A stretch of 64,000 nucleotides of DNA, taken from IMG/VR virus record IMGVR_UViG_3300020157_000001, positions 1 through 64,000 of that record; one strand, 5' to 3'. The position numbers were made by a program, and so were the translations under genes. Shown one piece after another: positions 56,969-64,000 of the stretch. This DNA is from a virus. The notes beneath the pieces are model-generated. The model worked only from the letters and a program-made list of their open reading frames with translations, did no database searches and was not told where the DNA came from. Position 1 is the stretch's first letter. Each line of letters starts with the position of its first letter.

Positions 56969-59900
56969 CGCGTCCTCAATAATTCAGTGTCTAGTTCTGA
57001 CTTGATCGCGTCTCGAACCTGATTGGCTATCTTTCTGATATCAACATCTGCTGGTACCCCTTGAAACGTGAAGTTCATAGGCATCGTTATAGACGGGGAT
57101 GAGTTGATATGCACGGTGCTGTTACCGCTAGTCGGTGGAGCCATATTCCCAGAAGACCTAGGCATGGGGTCACCGGATACTGAGACCCTGCTAGATGAAA
57201 CTGGCGTGCCACCAACTGGTAGGTTTTGGATAGGCATAGGGTCACCGCTATTAAACCCTGCCTGCTTAACTCCATCTATTGCAAGGGGCATCTGCTTCTG
57301 AATGGCGGGGGAATCTATACCGTTCTCTGGCTTGTAACCTAGCCAGTCGTAAAGAGCTTTATCACCCTTAGCAGATCCACCCCTCTTTGAATACGCCGCA
57401 AAGGCTGCTTTAGCAGCAATGTTAGGATCAAGGAGTTGAGATCCTGTGTACCCTAGTTTGGTCATTAGGGGGCCGAGTGCTTCTGGGCGCATGTTGATCT
57501 GCCAGAGACCATAGGATTGATCCTTGGTCGTGTTATTCATGTTCATGCTGCTTGGGTGACCACTGGATTCACGAAGAGCTACAGCGACCATTGTTGTTAG
57601 ATCTTTGCCACGGAACCCAGCGTTGAAAGCTACTTGAGCGATCTGTGCTGGTGTCATAGTTCCATCTTTGGGAATGGAAAGACTAGCTCCCGTAGGTGCG
57701 GGGGAAGCTCCCGACGACGTACCGGCTAATGTATTCTGACCTTGGCTATTCCCTCCTGACCCCATAGCTTCCCCTAGGGAAAGTCGTGGTCGTACTCTTC
57801 CACGATCTAGGGTAAGTCCAAGGTTACCTCTGCCCGTACTCAGCGGATTAGGTGATGAGGTAGTTCCAGCTACGTTTGCACCATCAGTGATGCTTATTGC
57901 TGGGGGAGATCCTGCGGTGGCCTCTTTGGGAAGGGGGGAATCGGTAGAGCCGTCTGCGTACTTACCCTTTGCAACGCCCTTCTCATACTCTCCTCTACCT
58001 GCTGGAAACTCTGAAGGTTGAGTATGCCAAGGCTCTGAGTTCTCATTAGCAAACGTCTTCAGACCAAAGCGAGCAGCATTGGATTGCCACCAGTTGAGGT
58101 CTCCCTTAAGGTCAGCGGCAAGACCGATCTCATGCATGGACTGGCCGGGAGGGGCGGCATCCGCACCCTTAACTTTTATCCAGTTAGACCCTTGCCACTC
58201 AACTGTGTCTTTCGTCTTCGTAGCAGTCTTGCGATACCTGTCCAAGAAGGTACGCTCTTGAGTAGCTGAGCTTCTCCAACCTTCACCTATACCGAGGGCT
58301 GGATGTTCACGGAATGCTTTAAGAAGACGTTCCTTCAGAATCGGCTTGAGCTGAGCAAACGTGGACCAAGACTTTAGTTGAGTAAGGGTCTTTGTCTCGT
58401 TCTTCCAACCAACTGGGATGGAAATGTTATCGTCGTTAGCTGCTGAGGCAGAATTGGCCGGAGGGGTGGGGGTGGGCTGAGCGGACGGAGTAGCGGCAGG
58501 TGCTGGAGAGGCTGACGGTACTGGAGATACGGAGCCGGGGTTGGCGGTAGAAGAAGACCCAGCAGTGGCTGTAGACACATCGGCTGGGTTAGCGGGGGCA
58601 CCGTCGCCACCTGTTGCTACCGACGAAACTCCACTGACTACTCCTCCTGCAAGAGCAAGTGGGATACCAATTTCTGGGGCGATAAAGCTCATGGCGGCAC
58701 CGGCAGTACCCATAGCATTGCCAACGAACTTGCCAATTCCTCCTAGTGCTTGCTGGAAACCACGGGTATTAGCGCGAGCACCTATAAGGCCACTCAGTTT
58801 GTCTTCAACCTTACCCAAAGCTTTAATCAGAGACTGGTTTGACTTCTCAAGCTTGGAGTAATTATCAGCTTGCCTGCGATACATGTTCTCTTCGCGCTGA
58901 CCCTGTACACGCTTGGTCTCTTCAGACTGGTTAGCGAAGTTATCCTCAACGCCCATGCGCTTGCGGTCAGCCTTCTTGCTAGGGTCGTAGTCCCCCTTGC
59001 CACCCTTCTTCTTAAACTGGATGTTCTCTTGGGCGTACTGAAGCATCAAGTCTTGAGCTTGAGCGTCAAGTCCTAGGTTGGAGAGGTTTGCTCGTACAGC
59101 GGAACCTTGCTGGAAGGCTCCTTTAAGAGTCTTCTCATTACCAAGACCGGACATCTTTCCAATCTTCTGGAAAGACTGGAACATGTCTGCTGCCCCGCCA
59201 CCCATCTTATTGAAGTTAGTACCTCCAGTAAGGGCGAACATTCGGTTAGCAACTTGAGGACCCATCAATGAGTTCTGCATACCAACGAGGTCTTGCGTTG
59301 ATACGGAGTATCCAGTCGCAGCACGCATCGCCTCATATCCAGCAGCTTGTTTACCTGCGTCGATACCATATCGAACTTGATTAGAGAGAAGGGCGTTGAG
59401 TCCACCATCTCCAAGCTTGTAGTTGGTGAGAGGTTTACGAAGGTTGTTAGCAACCTGATTCTGGGACATGCCCGTCATCTGTTGCTGCACCATGCTTAGA
59501 CGATCAGCGGGGAGGGCGTACGCCATGTTCTCGTCAATGCGACGGTCTGCTAGTTGAACACCTTTACTCGCAATTGATGTTGCTGCGGCAAAGGCCCCCG
59601 CAACAATAGATCCTTTAGACGTTCCAGAGGACTCAGCGATAGCGCCGCCAATGCCCTTAATCTTGGACATGAACCCACCGGCTTCGGGGGGACCGGAGGT
59701 GGAAGGAACGGAACTACCGGGGGCACCGATAGTAGTGGACTTAAGCTTACCTACGGTTTTAGGACCACCGCTTGGTGTACTGGTGGACACTGCTCCCGCT
59801 ACAGAGGTACCAGCTTTAGTAGCGTCAGAGATTAAACCTTGAAACTCTGCTCTGGCCTTCTTAATGGCTTGAGTGAGGCTATTAAAGGCTGTGGTGATTG

Positions 59901-59994
59901 ACCTGACAGAAGACGTGTCAGCGGTAACACCTGTTTTAGACGAAGCTATAGAGCGGGTGTGTTCACCGCCAATACCTGCCTCTGAATCTGCCAT
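56965..59994 (-). CDS. Tape measure protein with M15 peptidase and lytic transglycosylase domains
   Basis: 1009 residues. Helical scaffold to about 410, a hydrophobic Gly/Ala segment about 425-460, a Pro/Ala linker. Residues about 530-670 form an M15 (VanY-like) peptidase: GQSMHEIGLAADL and SEPWHTQ supply H, D and H. Residues about 775-890 form a transglycosylase (VALRESSGH, SYGLWQINM; catalytic Glu about 808). It sets tail length and opens the host wall during entry, cutting both peptide and glycan bonds. Confidence 0.85.
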   Translation of the reverse strand: MADSEAGIGGEHTRSIASSKTGVTADTSSVRSITTAFNSLTQAIKKARAEFQGLISDATKAGTSVAGAVSTSTPSGGPKTVGKLKSTTIGAPGSSVPSTSGPPEAGGFMSKIKGIGGAIAESSGTSKGSIVAGAFAAATSIASKGVQLADRRIDENMAYALPADRLSMVQQQMTGMSQNQVANNLRKPLTNYKLGDGGLNALLSNQVRYGIDAGKQAAGYEAMRAATGYSVSTQDLVGMQNSLMGPQVANRMFALTGGTNFNKMGGGAADMFQSFQKIGKMSGLGNEKTLKGAFQQGSAVRANLSNLGLDAQAQDLMLQYAQENIQFKKKGGKGDYDPSKKADRKRMGVEDNFANQSEETKRVQGQREENMYRRQADNYSKLEKSNQSLIKALGKVEDKLSGLIGARANTRGFQQALGGIGKFVGNAMGTAGAAMSFIAPEIGIPLALAGGVVSGVSSVATGGDGAPANPADVSTATAGSSSTANPGSVSPVPSASPAPAATPSAQPTPTPPANSASAANDDNISIPVGWKNETKTLTQLKSWSTFAQLKPILKERLLKAFREHPALGIGEGWRSSATQERTFLDRYRKTATKTKDTVEWQGSNWIKVKGADAAPPGQSMHEIGLAADLKGDLNWWQSNAARFGLKTFANENSEPWHTQPSEFPAGRGEYEKGVAKGKYADGSTDSPLPKEATAGSPPAISITDGANVAGTTSSPNPLSTGRGNLGLTLDRGRVRPRLSLGEAMGSGGNSQGQNTLAGTSSGASPAPTGASLSIPKDGTMTPAQIAQVAFNAGFRGKDLTTMVAVALRESSGHPSSMNMNNTTKDQSYGLWQINMRPEALGPLMTKLGYTGSQLLDPNIAAKAAFAAYSKRGGSAKGDKALYDWLGYKPENGIDSPAIQKQMPLAIDGVKQAGFNSGDPMPIQNLPVGGTPVSSSRVSVSGDPMPRSSGNMAPPTSGNSTVHINSSPSITMPMNFTFQGVPADVDIRKIANQVRDAIKSELDTELLRTR

Positions 59995-60006
59995 TGCCGC
60001 CTCCGT

Positions 60007-60177
60007 CTACTTACTACGCCAGACCGCCATTCGGAACCAGTAATCCCGAGCACGAACTGACATGTTCTTTATTGATTCTAGATTAAACCCTTTGTAGACA
60101 GAGGCTATGGCTTCGTATTCCCAATAAAGTTCTCCGATATTAACCGAGTAGAAGTGAGACCCAGTTGAGCGCAACTG
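60007..60177 (-). CDS. Frame-shifted extension of the tail assembly chaperone
   Basis: An open frame of 56 codons overlaps the end of the chaperone gene by 38 bases in the +1 (or -2) frame, with no ATG or SD. It ends NMSVRARDYWFRMAVWRSK, typical of a chaperone GT tail. Its place between tube and tape measure is that of gene T. Reached probably by a programmed shift. A TTG near 60174 is a less likely separate start. Confidence 0.6.
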   Translation of the reverse strand, partial: QLRSTGSHFYSVNIGELYWEYEAIASVYKGFNLESIKNMSVRARDYWFRMAVWRSK

Positions 60178-60931
60178 TCATATCAACTTCACAATGGGCA
60201 CAATGGGTATTCACCGCCCCCAACTTTGGTCCTAGCTCGATACTAAGAAGTCGGTCAACAATCTTATGGCGGTCACCTAAGTTTATCTTACGCGCCCACT
60301 CCAAACGGTTAGAAGGCTCATCCTCAGCAGAGAATACTGCACACCGAGAGAGGATAAGGGTGTTGGCTTCTGCATCGTTCTTACACTTTGATGCAGCAGT
60401 TGTGTCTGCTCCTGTGGGAATGTTGAAGAGGTAGGTGCGATTACGGCCCTTGATCTCTATTGGGGAATCAACTTTGAAGTCAGGCTTCTTGTAGATGAAG
60501 TCCTTATCAAGTTCAATATCAATATCGTTCTTCTCTCCGCAAGAGTTGCAAGCAGCTTGCACGGTGCGGATCAACCCATAGGTAGCACGGATAACAGCAA
60601 GATACAGAATGTCCCGATCCCCATTGATAAGGGTATCAAGAACACTAGGACTGGTGATAGGGGTATCACCTATGCTGATAACTGTTCTGCCAAGGAGGGC
60701 AGTTAGGTATTCACCAAAACTTACTCCATCCTTGGCAGCTAGAACAGCTAATGCCTCTTCGTCGGTACCATCCATCTCACGAACTTGTGCCTTAGTGTCA
60801 AACTGATTGGTATCAGCGTTCCACAACCCACGTATAAGTTCTGTTTCAGTTGATAGTGCTGGCTGCATATAGGGGGCTTTTTCTTCCGCTATAGCATCGT
60901 TGATTGAATCTACCCCTGCGGTAGCGCTCAT
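60140..60931 (-). CDS. Tail assembly chaperone (gpG-like, with two CxxC pairs)
   Basis: 263 residues. Helical, with CNSCGEKND (about 140) and HCAHCEVDM near the end, so probably a zinc-bound fold like T4 gp26-type proteins. Location between tail tube and tape measure is that of the chaperone G. The last codons overlap an open frame in +1, see the next feature. Confidence 0.65.
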   Translation of the reverse strand: MSATAGVDSINDAIAEEKAPYMQPALSTETELIRGLWNADTNQFDTKAQVREMDGTDEEALAVLAAKDGVSFGEYLTALLGRTVISIGDTPITSPSVLDTLINGDRDILYLAVIRATYGLIRTVQAACNSCGEKNDIDIELDKDFIYKKPDFKVDSPIEIKGRNRTYLFNIPTGADTTAASKCKNDAEANTLILSRCAVFSAEDEPSNRLEWARKINLGDRHKIVDRLLSIELGPKLGAVNTHCAHCEVDMTVALNWVSLLLG

Positions 60932-60973
60932 GGTGTTCTCCTAGTGTAAGACGTATGTATAACTAACTCAGAA

Positions 60974-61588
60974 TTAGAGTCCGGTGAGTGGTGCTTCTCC
61001 GTTAGCGTCCGAAGCAAACGACACAGCGAAACCTTCATGGTTGATAACCATCTGCTGAATCATAATGCTGCTTTCGCCAGCCGACAAGTCGGTGAGCGAG
61101 TACGAAGCTGGCCAACAGTTGTACAGCTTGAAAGCAAGCTTACGCCTGCCGGGGCTGGCGTTGTTGTTAACAGCTTCACCGGGGGTGGTGTAACTGCCGC
61201 TTGATACGGGATGATCATATACTGATACGAGGATATCGGCGCGGTAGTCATTGTCGTTGGACGATGAGCCGCCACCAACACCACCCTGAGTCCAGTTATG
61301 CATGAAGGTTTGCCACTTGTACAGGCTTGCTTCGTGGGCAAAAAGGCCCTTGCTAAAGGTGACTGGGGCGTAATCAGACTGCCCGATCATCTTATGAGGG
61401 TGGGTATTCATGCCACCCTCACGGTACTGGATGAGTTCGTTGCTGACCGAAAGACCGGAGACAACCGCGAAGCCAAGTGTACCTATCTGCTGATCACCGA
61501 CTTGGTTCTTCAGGGCTGCTCCCTGAGGAAGAATCTGCACTCGGAACTTAAAGTTGCGAATTGGATCTGTTTTATTTGGACGTGCCAT
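60974..61588 (-). CDS. Tail tube protein, T4 gp19-like
   Basis: 204 residues. DPIRNFKFRVQILPQGA, GTLGFAVVSGLSVSNELIQYREGG and VTFSKGLFAHEASLYKW are those of the contractile-tail tube family. It forms the inner tube. Directly after the sheath gene. Confidence 0.9.
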   Translation of the reverse strand: MARPNKTDPIRNFKFRVQILPQGAALKNQVGDQQIGTLGFAVVSGLSVSNELIQYREGGMNTHPHKMIGQSDYAPVTFSKGLFAHEASLYKWQTFMHNWTQGGVGGGSSSNDNDYRADILVSVYDHPVSSGSYTTPGEAVNNNASPGRRKLAFKLYNCWPASYSLTDLSAGESSIMIQQMVINHEGFAVSFASDANGEAPLTGL

Positions 61589-61606
61589 TGCTAACTCCTA
61601 GGGTAC

Positions 61607-63175
61607 TTAGACGTTGATCTCTGCTGCATTGCTGCCACCAGTCCACTGGCTGAGGTTAATCACAATGAACTCTGCGGGATAGACAAGTGCTACGCCGACA
61701 GATACGTTGACTATGCCTTGGTCAATCGAAGTGGCGTTGTTGTTAGTCGAATCGCAGACAACAAAGAATGCGTCAGTTGACTTCGCGCCCTTGAGTCCAC
61801 CTGCACGCCAGAAGTTGAGCAAGAAGTTACTAATACCATTGTTAACTTCGATCCACAAGTTGGCATCATTAGGCTCAAACACCGAAGGCTGAACAATTTC
61901 CTTAATGGATTTACGGATGTAGTTAAGCGACCGGCGAACAGGGATGAACTTATCGGGGTTAACTTTCTCAAGGGTACGGGTACCGTTGATAAATACACCT
62001 GCGCCCGGTACCGCTTTAAATGTGTTGCAAGGAGGGGTGAGGTCATACAGCTCACCAACTTGAGCGTCGGAAAGTTTAATAGTCAAACCAAGAGCACCAA
62101 CAATGGTGGAATCATAACCAGCAGGAGCCTTTGCAACCGACCGAGCAAGTTCGGTGCGAACGTACACACCTGCAACCGCGCCTCCGGGGAAGGTAGTACG
62201 CAATGCACCGGGGCCAGTCTTCAGTGGGTCAACCATCTCAAGCATAGGAGTGTATTGAGCGACGAAGTTTCCTCCCGTGACGCCACTGGCACCTGTAGCG
62301 GTGGTTTTCAAACTACTGTAGCTAGCGTCAGTACCGTTAGGGTCTGCGATAACAAAGCTATCACCTCGGGAGGCTGCCTTAGTAGCAAGGTACTGCACAA
62401 CTGTTGTACCCTTGCCCACTGCATTAAGCAGCAAGTTACCGGGAATGCTGTCAATAAGATCAATACCGCTAGCTCCGTTGTAGGCTGTGTCGCCTACAGA
62501 TCCTCCGCTTGCTCCACCAGAAAGACTGGCTGAGGCGGATGTAAACGTACCAAGTGTTGAGGCGGCAGCAACCGAGCTAGATGTGATTGTAGAAATACTT
62601 GACGCAGTAATAAACTTACTGTATCGGTTTAGCATCTCTGGGAAGAATCGGTTTGCATTTTCATCCATAGAAAGCTCTTTCCAGCTTTCTACCTCTACGT
62701 TATTTAGAGCAACAGACAAGTTAAAGGTTGGCTTTGCTACTGACGAACTTGTCACAAGGCCAGTCGAGGTAGTTAGCTTTAGGCTGTTACCCCATGTACC
62801 GGGACTGTTAGCCGAGAATGTAGCTAGGGATACAGATCCACCTACGCTACTTCCAGTGTAAACCGTAATAGAGGAAGCTCCAGTAGAGGGGCTGGTAGAA
62901 GCAGAAGTGGCAGAGCTATTATAAATACGGATAATGTAAGCCGAGCGACCACCATTAGCGAAGTAGTGGTACACGCTGTAGCACATGTCGTAAGCGTTGT
63001 CAAGATCCCCAAACAGAGTCTTGTAGGACTGCCAATCAGTAATAAGCGTTGGACCTTGGGGGCCGCGGGGCGACTCACCAAGGAACACAGCAGCGGTAGG
63101 ACCACTAGGTGCCTGAATCAGTGATGCGAGCTGCGATTCCGCGATGTAAACGCCGGGAACATTATAGGTTGCCAT
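61607..63175 (-). CDS. Contractile tail sheath protein
   Basis: 522 residues. VPGVYIAESQLASLIQAPSGPTAAVFLGESPRGP, LITDWQSYKTLFGDLDNAYDMCYSVYHYFANGG and IRKSIKEIVQPSVFEPNDANLWIEVNNGI... with the C-terminal half are those of the tail sheath family. Ser/Gly-rich insertions between 95 and 250 are likely surface domains. Defines the phage as a contractile-tail type. Confidence 0.95.
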   Translation of the reverse strand: MATYNVPGVYIAESQLASLIQAPSGPTAAVFLGESPRGPQGPTLITDWQSYKTLFGDLDNAYDMCYSVYHYFANGGRSAYIIRIYNSSATSASTSPSTGASSITVYTGSSVGGSVSLATFSANSPGTWGNSLKLTTSTGLVTSSSVAKPTFNLSVALNNVEVESWKELSMDENANRFFPEMLNRYSKFITASSISTITSSSVAAASTLGTFTSASASLSGGASGGSVGDTAYNGASGIDLIDSIPGNLLLNAVGKGTTVVQYLATKAASRGDSFVIADPNGTDASYSSLKTTATGASGVTGGNFVAQYTPMLEMVDPLKTGPGALRTTFPGGAVAGVYVRTELARSVAKAPAGYDSTIVGALGLTIKLSDAQVGELYDLTPPCNTFKAVPGAGVFINGTRTLEKVNPDKFIPVRRSLNYIRKSIKEIVQPSVFEPNDANLWIEVNNGISNFLLNFWRAGGLKGAKSTDAFFVVCDSTNNNATSIDQGIVNVSVGVALVYPAEFIVINLSQWTGGSNAAEINV

Positions 63176-63948
63176 TAGAAAGCCTCCGTGAGGTCGTAGT
63201 TGTTATTAGCGGTAGGGGGCGAATGGTTTTCCACGTTCAACGTCGGCTTGAAGGCCCATACACTATTTGTAAGAGAAAGATCAGATGCGGGTATCTCTGC
63301 GTTCATCCGAAGGGTAAATACCTTTCGGAATATACGTTTTGTGTACGCCGCCTCTACGTCAAGAAGATTAGATGAAGACCAGTTTAGTAGATCTAATCGT
63401 CTAATTGTGCCATCTTCGGGTATATCAATAAATCCCCTTCTAAAAGGAGTTATACGACGAAGCATGGTGTTTGTTATCTGCCTATCGTGATCTTGTGATC
63501 TTGCATAGGAAGTAACCTGATACATCAGATCCACAGGTACGAATGAGTCAGTAGACATAAATGACCCAGCGGGAGTCAGTGCGTCCAATTGGTCATGGGT
63601 ATACGTGGACGGATAATATGCTAAGTCATCTCGGTACCAAGCAGCTTGGGCAGCGGTCATGCGAGATGTATCCGACACATTGTAATACGTAGTCTCTGAT
63701 TGCTGACGATCAGTAGCATGGTTTATATTGAGAAGATCTATAGTTAAAAATGGATATGACTTTTCGGTGACATCATGAGGATATCGAAAGAATACATCGC
63801 ATATCCGTTGACTCTTGCGATCATCTGTAACGGGGATATTCGCTATACGACGCTTGATAGCAGCGTCTTCTGCTCGTATGAAGTTGGTGGTAACAGGGGC
63901 AATACTTGCCCGAGTATTCCTCCACGTACGATAGACCAGAAGTGTCAT
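63175..63948 (-). CDS. Tail completion or neck protein candidate
   Basis: 257 residues, no known motif. Positioned directly before the sheath gene in transcription order, where the tail terminator or neck protein lies in contractile-tail phages. Tyr/Arg-rich, beta-type. Ends in an ATG-overlap with the sheath. Confidence 0.5.
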   Translation of the reverse strand: MTLLVYRTWRNTRASIAPVTTNFIRAEDAAIKRRIANIPVTDDRKSQRICDVFFRYPHDVTEKSYPFLTIDLLNINHATDRQQSETTYYNVSDTSRMTAAQAAWYRDDLAYYPSTYTHDQLDALTPAGSFMSTDSFVPVDLMYQVTSYARSQDHDRQITNTMLRRITPFRRGFIDIPEDGTIRRLDLLNWSSSNLLDVEAAYTKRIFRKVFTLRMNAEIPASDLSLTNSVWAFKPTLNVENHSPPTANNNYDLTEAF

Positions 63949-64000
63949 TAAGGAGTCAACTCCGTACCAATAAGAGAACCGCTGCCGTCAGCAGCCCATG
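63948..64000 (-). CDS. C-terminal end of an upstream protein (partial)
   Basis: The frame ...WAADGSGSLIGTELTP ends at a TAA that overlaps the next ATG as TAATG, as many junctions here do. Too short to identify; presumably a head-tail or capsid gene. Confidence 0.45.
   Translation of the reverse strand, partial: WAADGSGSLIGTELTP

Noticed and set aside
1-64000. Prophage or temperate phage signs (integrase, att site, immunity repressor)
   Set aside because: None seen. The HTH proteins are not of the classic repressor layout, though an unusual regulator cannot be excluded.

Overview
This window is part of a large tailed-phage genome with a contractile tail, most likely a lytic phage of an actinobacterium. 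The host assignment rests on two WhiB-family iron-sulfur regulators, frequent GTG starts and a small HG...CRCxxCR protein of a kind common in actinophages. The host genus cannot be read from the sequence. No integrase, immunity repressor, terminase, portal or major capsid gene is recognisable here, so the head and packaging genes presumably lie outside the window.

Layout. (1) 1-17,650, plus strand: about 45 mostly small, tightly overlapping genes (ATGA, GTGA or TAATG junctions). Most are of unknown function and many are small Cys-rich zinc-type proteins. Recognisable members are a SNF2-type helicase, an Api92-like protein, a MoxR ATPase plus VWA protein pair, and a secreted lysozyme-like transglycosylase followed by a membrane-anchored Thr/Pro-rich stalk protein. 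(2) 17,657-42,037, minus strand: a glycosyltransferase, two overlapping WhiB genes, an HD phosphohydrolase, a group of basic disordered proteins, a SpoVS homologue, several nucleases, and a replication and recombination block. That block has a RecA-like protein, a family A DNA polymerase, a putative ssDNA-binding protein, a MerR-type protein, a second SNF2 helicase, primase, replicative helicase and a DnaC-like loader. (3) 42,060-64,000, minus strand: the contractile tail in the usual order. It runs from sheath, tube, chaperone with a frame-shifted extension, and tape measure to the hub and LysM proteins, gpD-like hub, spike, gp25/W, gpJ, a gpI domain fused to a huge LamG array, and a small tail protein.

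The most unusual signal is a family of short dyads built on AAGTAAYACTT, most extended to AATAAAGTAAYACTTTATT. At least 13 lie between position 190 and 11,510, just ahead of gene starts, followed by an AACAACAACA tract and a Shine-Dalgarno (SD) sequence that itself often sits in a small GCC/GGC hairpin. Several dyads lie inside the last codons of the upstream gene and are read in different frames. One related dyad overlaps the -35 element of the probable promoter of the replication operon near 42,037. This looks like a phage-wide regulatory or RNA-processing code. A candidate binding protein, with two tandem helix-turn-helix units, is encoded at 2,586-3,011, but that link is inference.

Other points worth a second look are a triplicated compound leader, two structured RNA candidates (about 1,491-1,593 and 40,851-40,950), a 30-bp perfect palindrome inside a gene, a tail chaperone extension reached by a +1 or -2 shift, a tape measure carrying two peptidoglycan hydrolases, and the LamG fusion protein. 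No tRNA gene or CRISPR array was seen, and no stretch longer than 300 bases lacks a gene.
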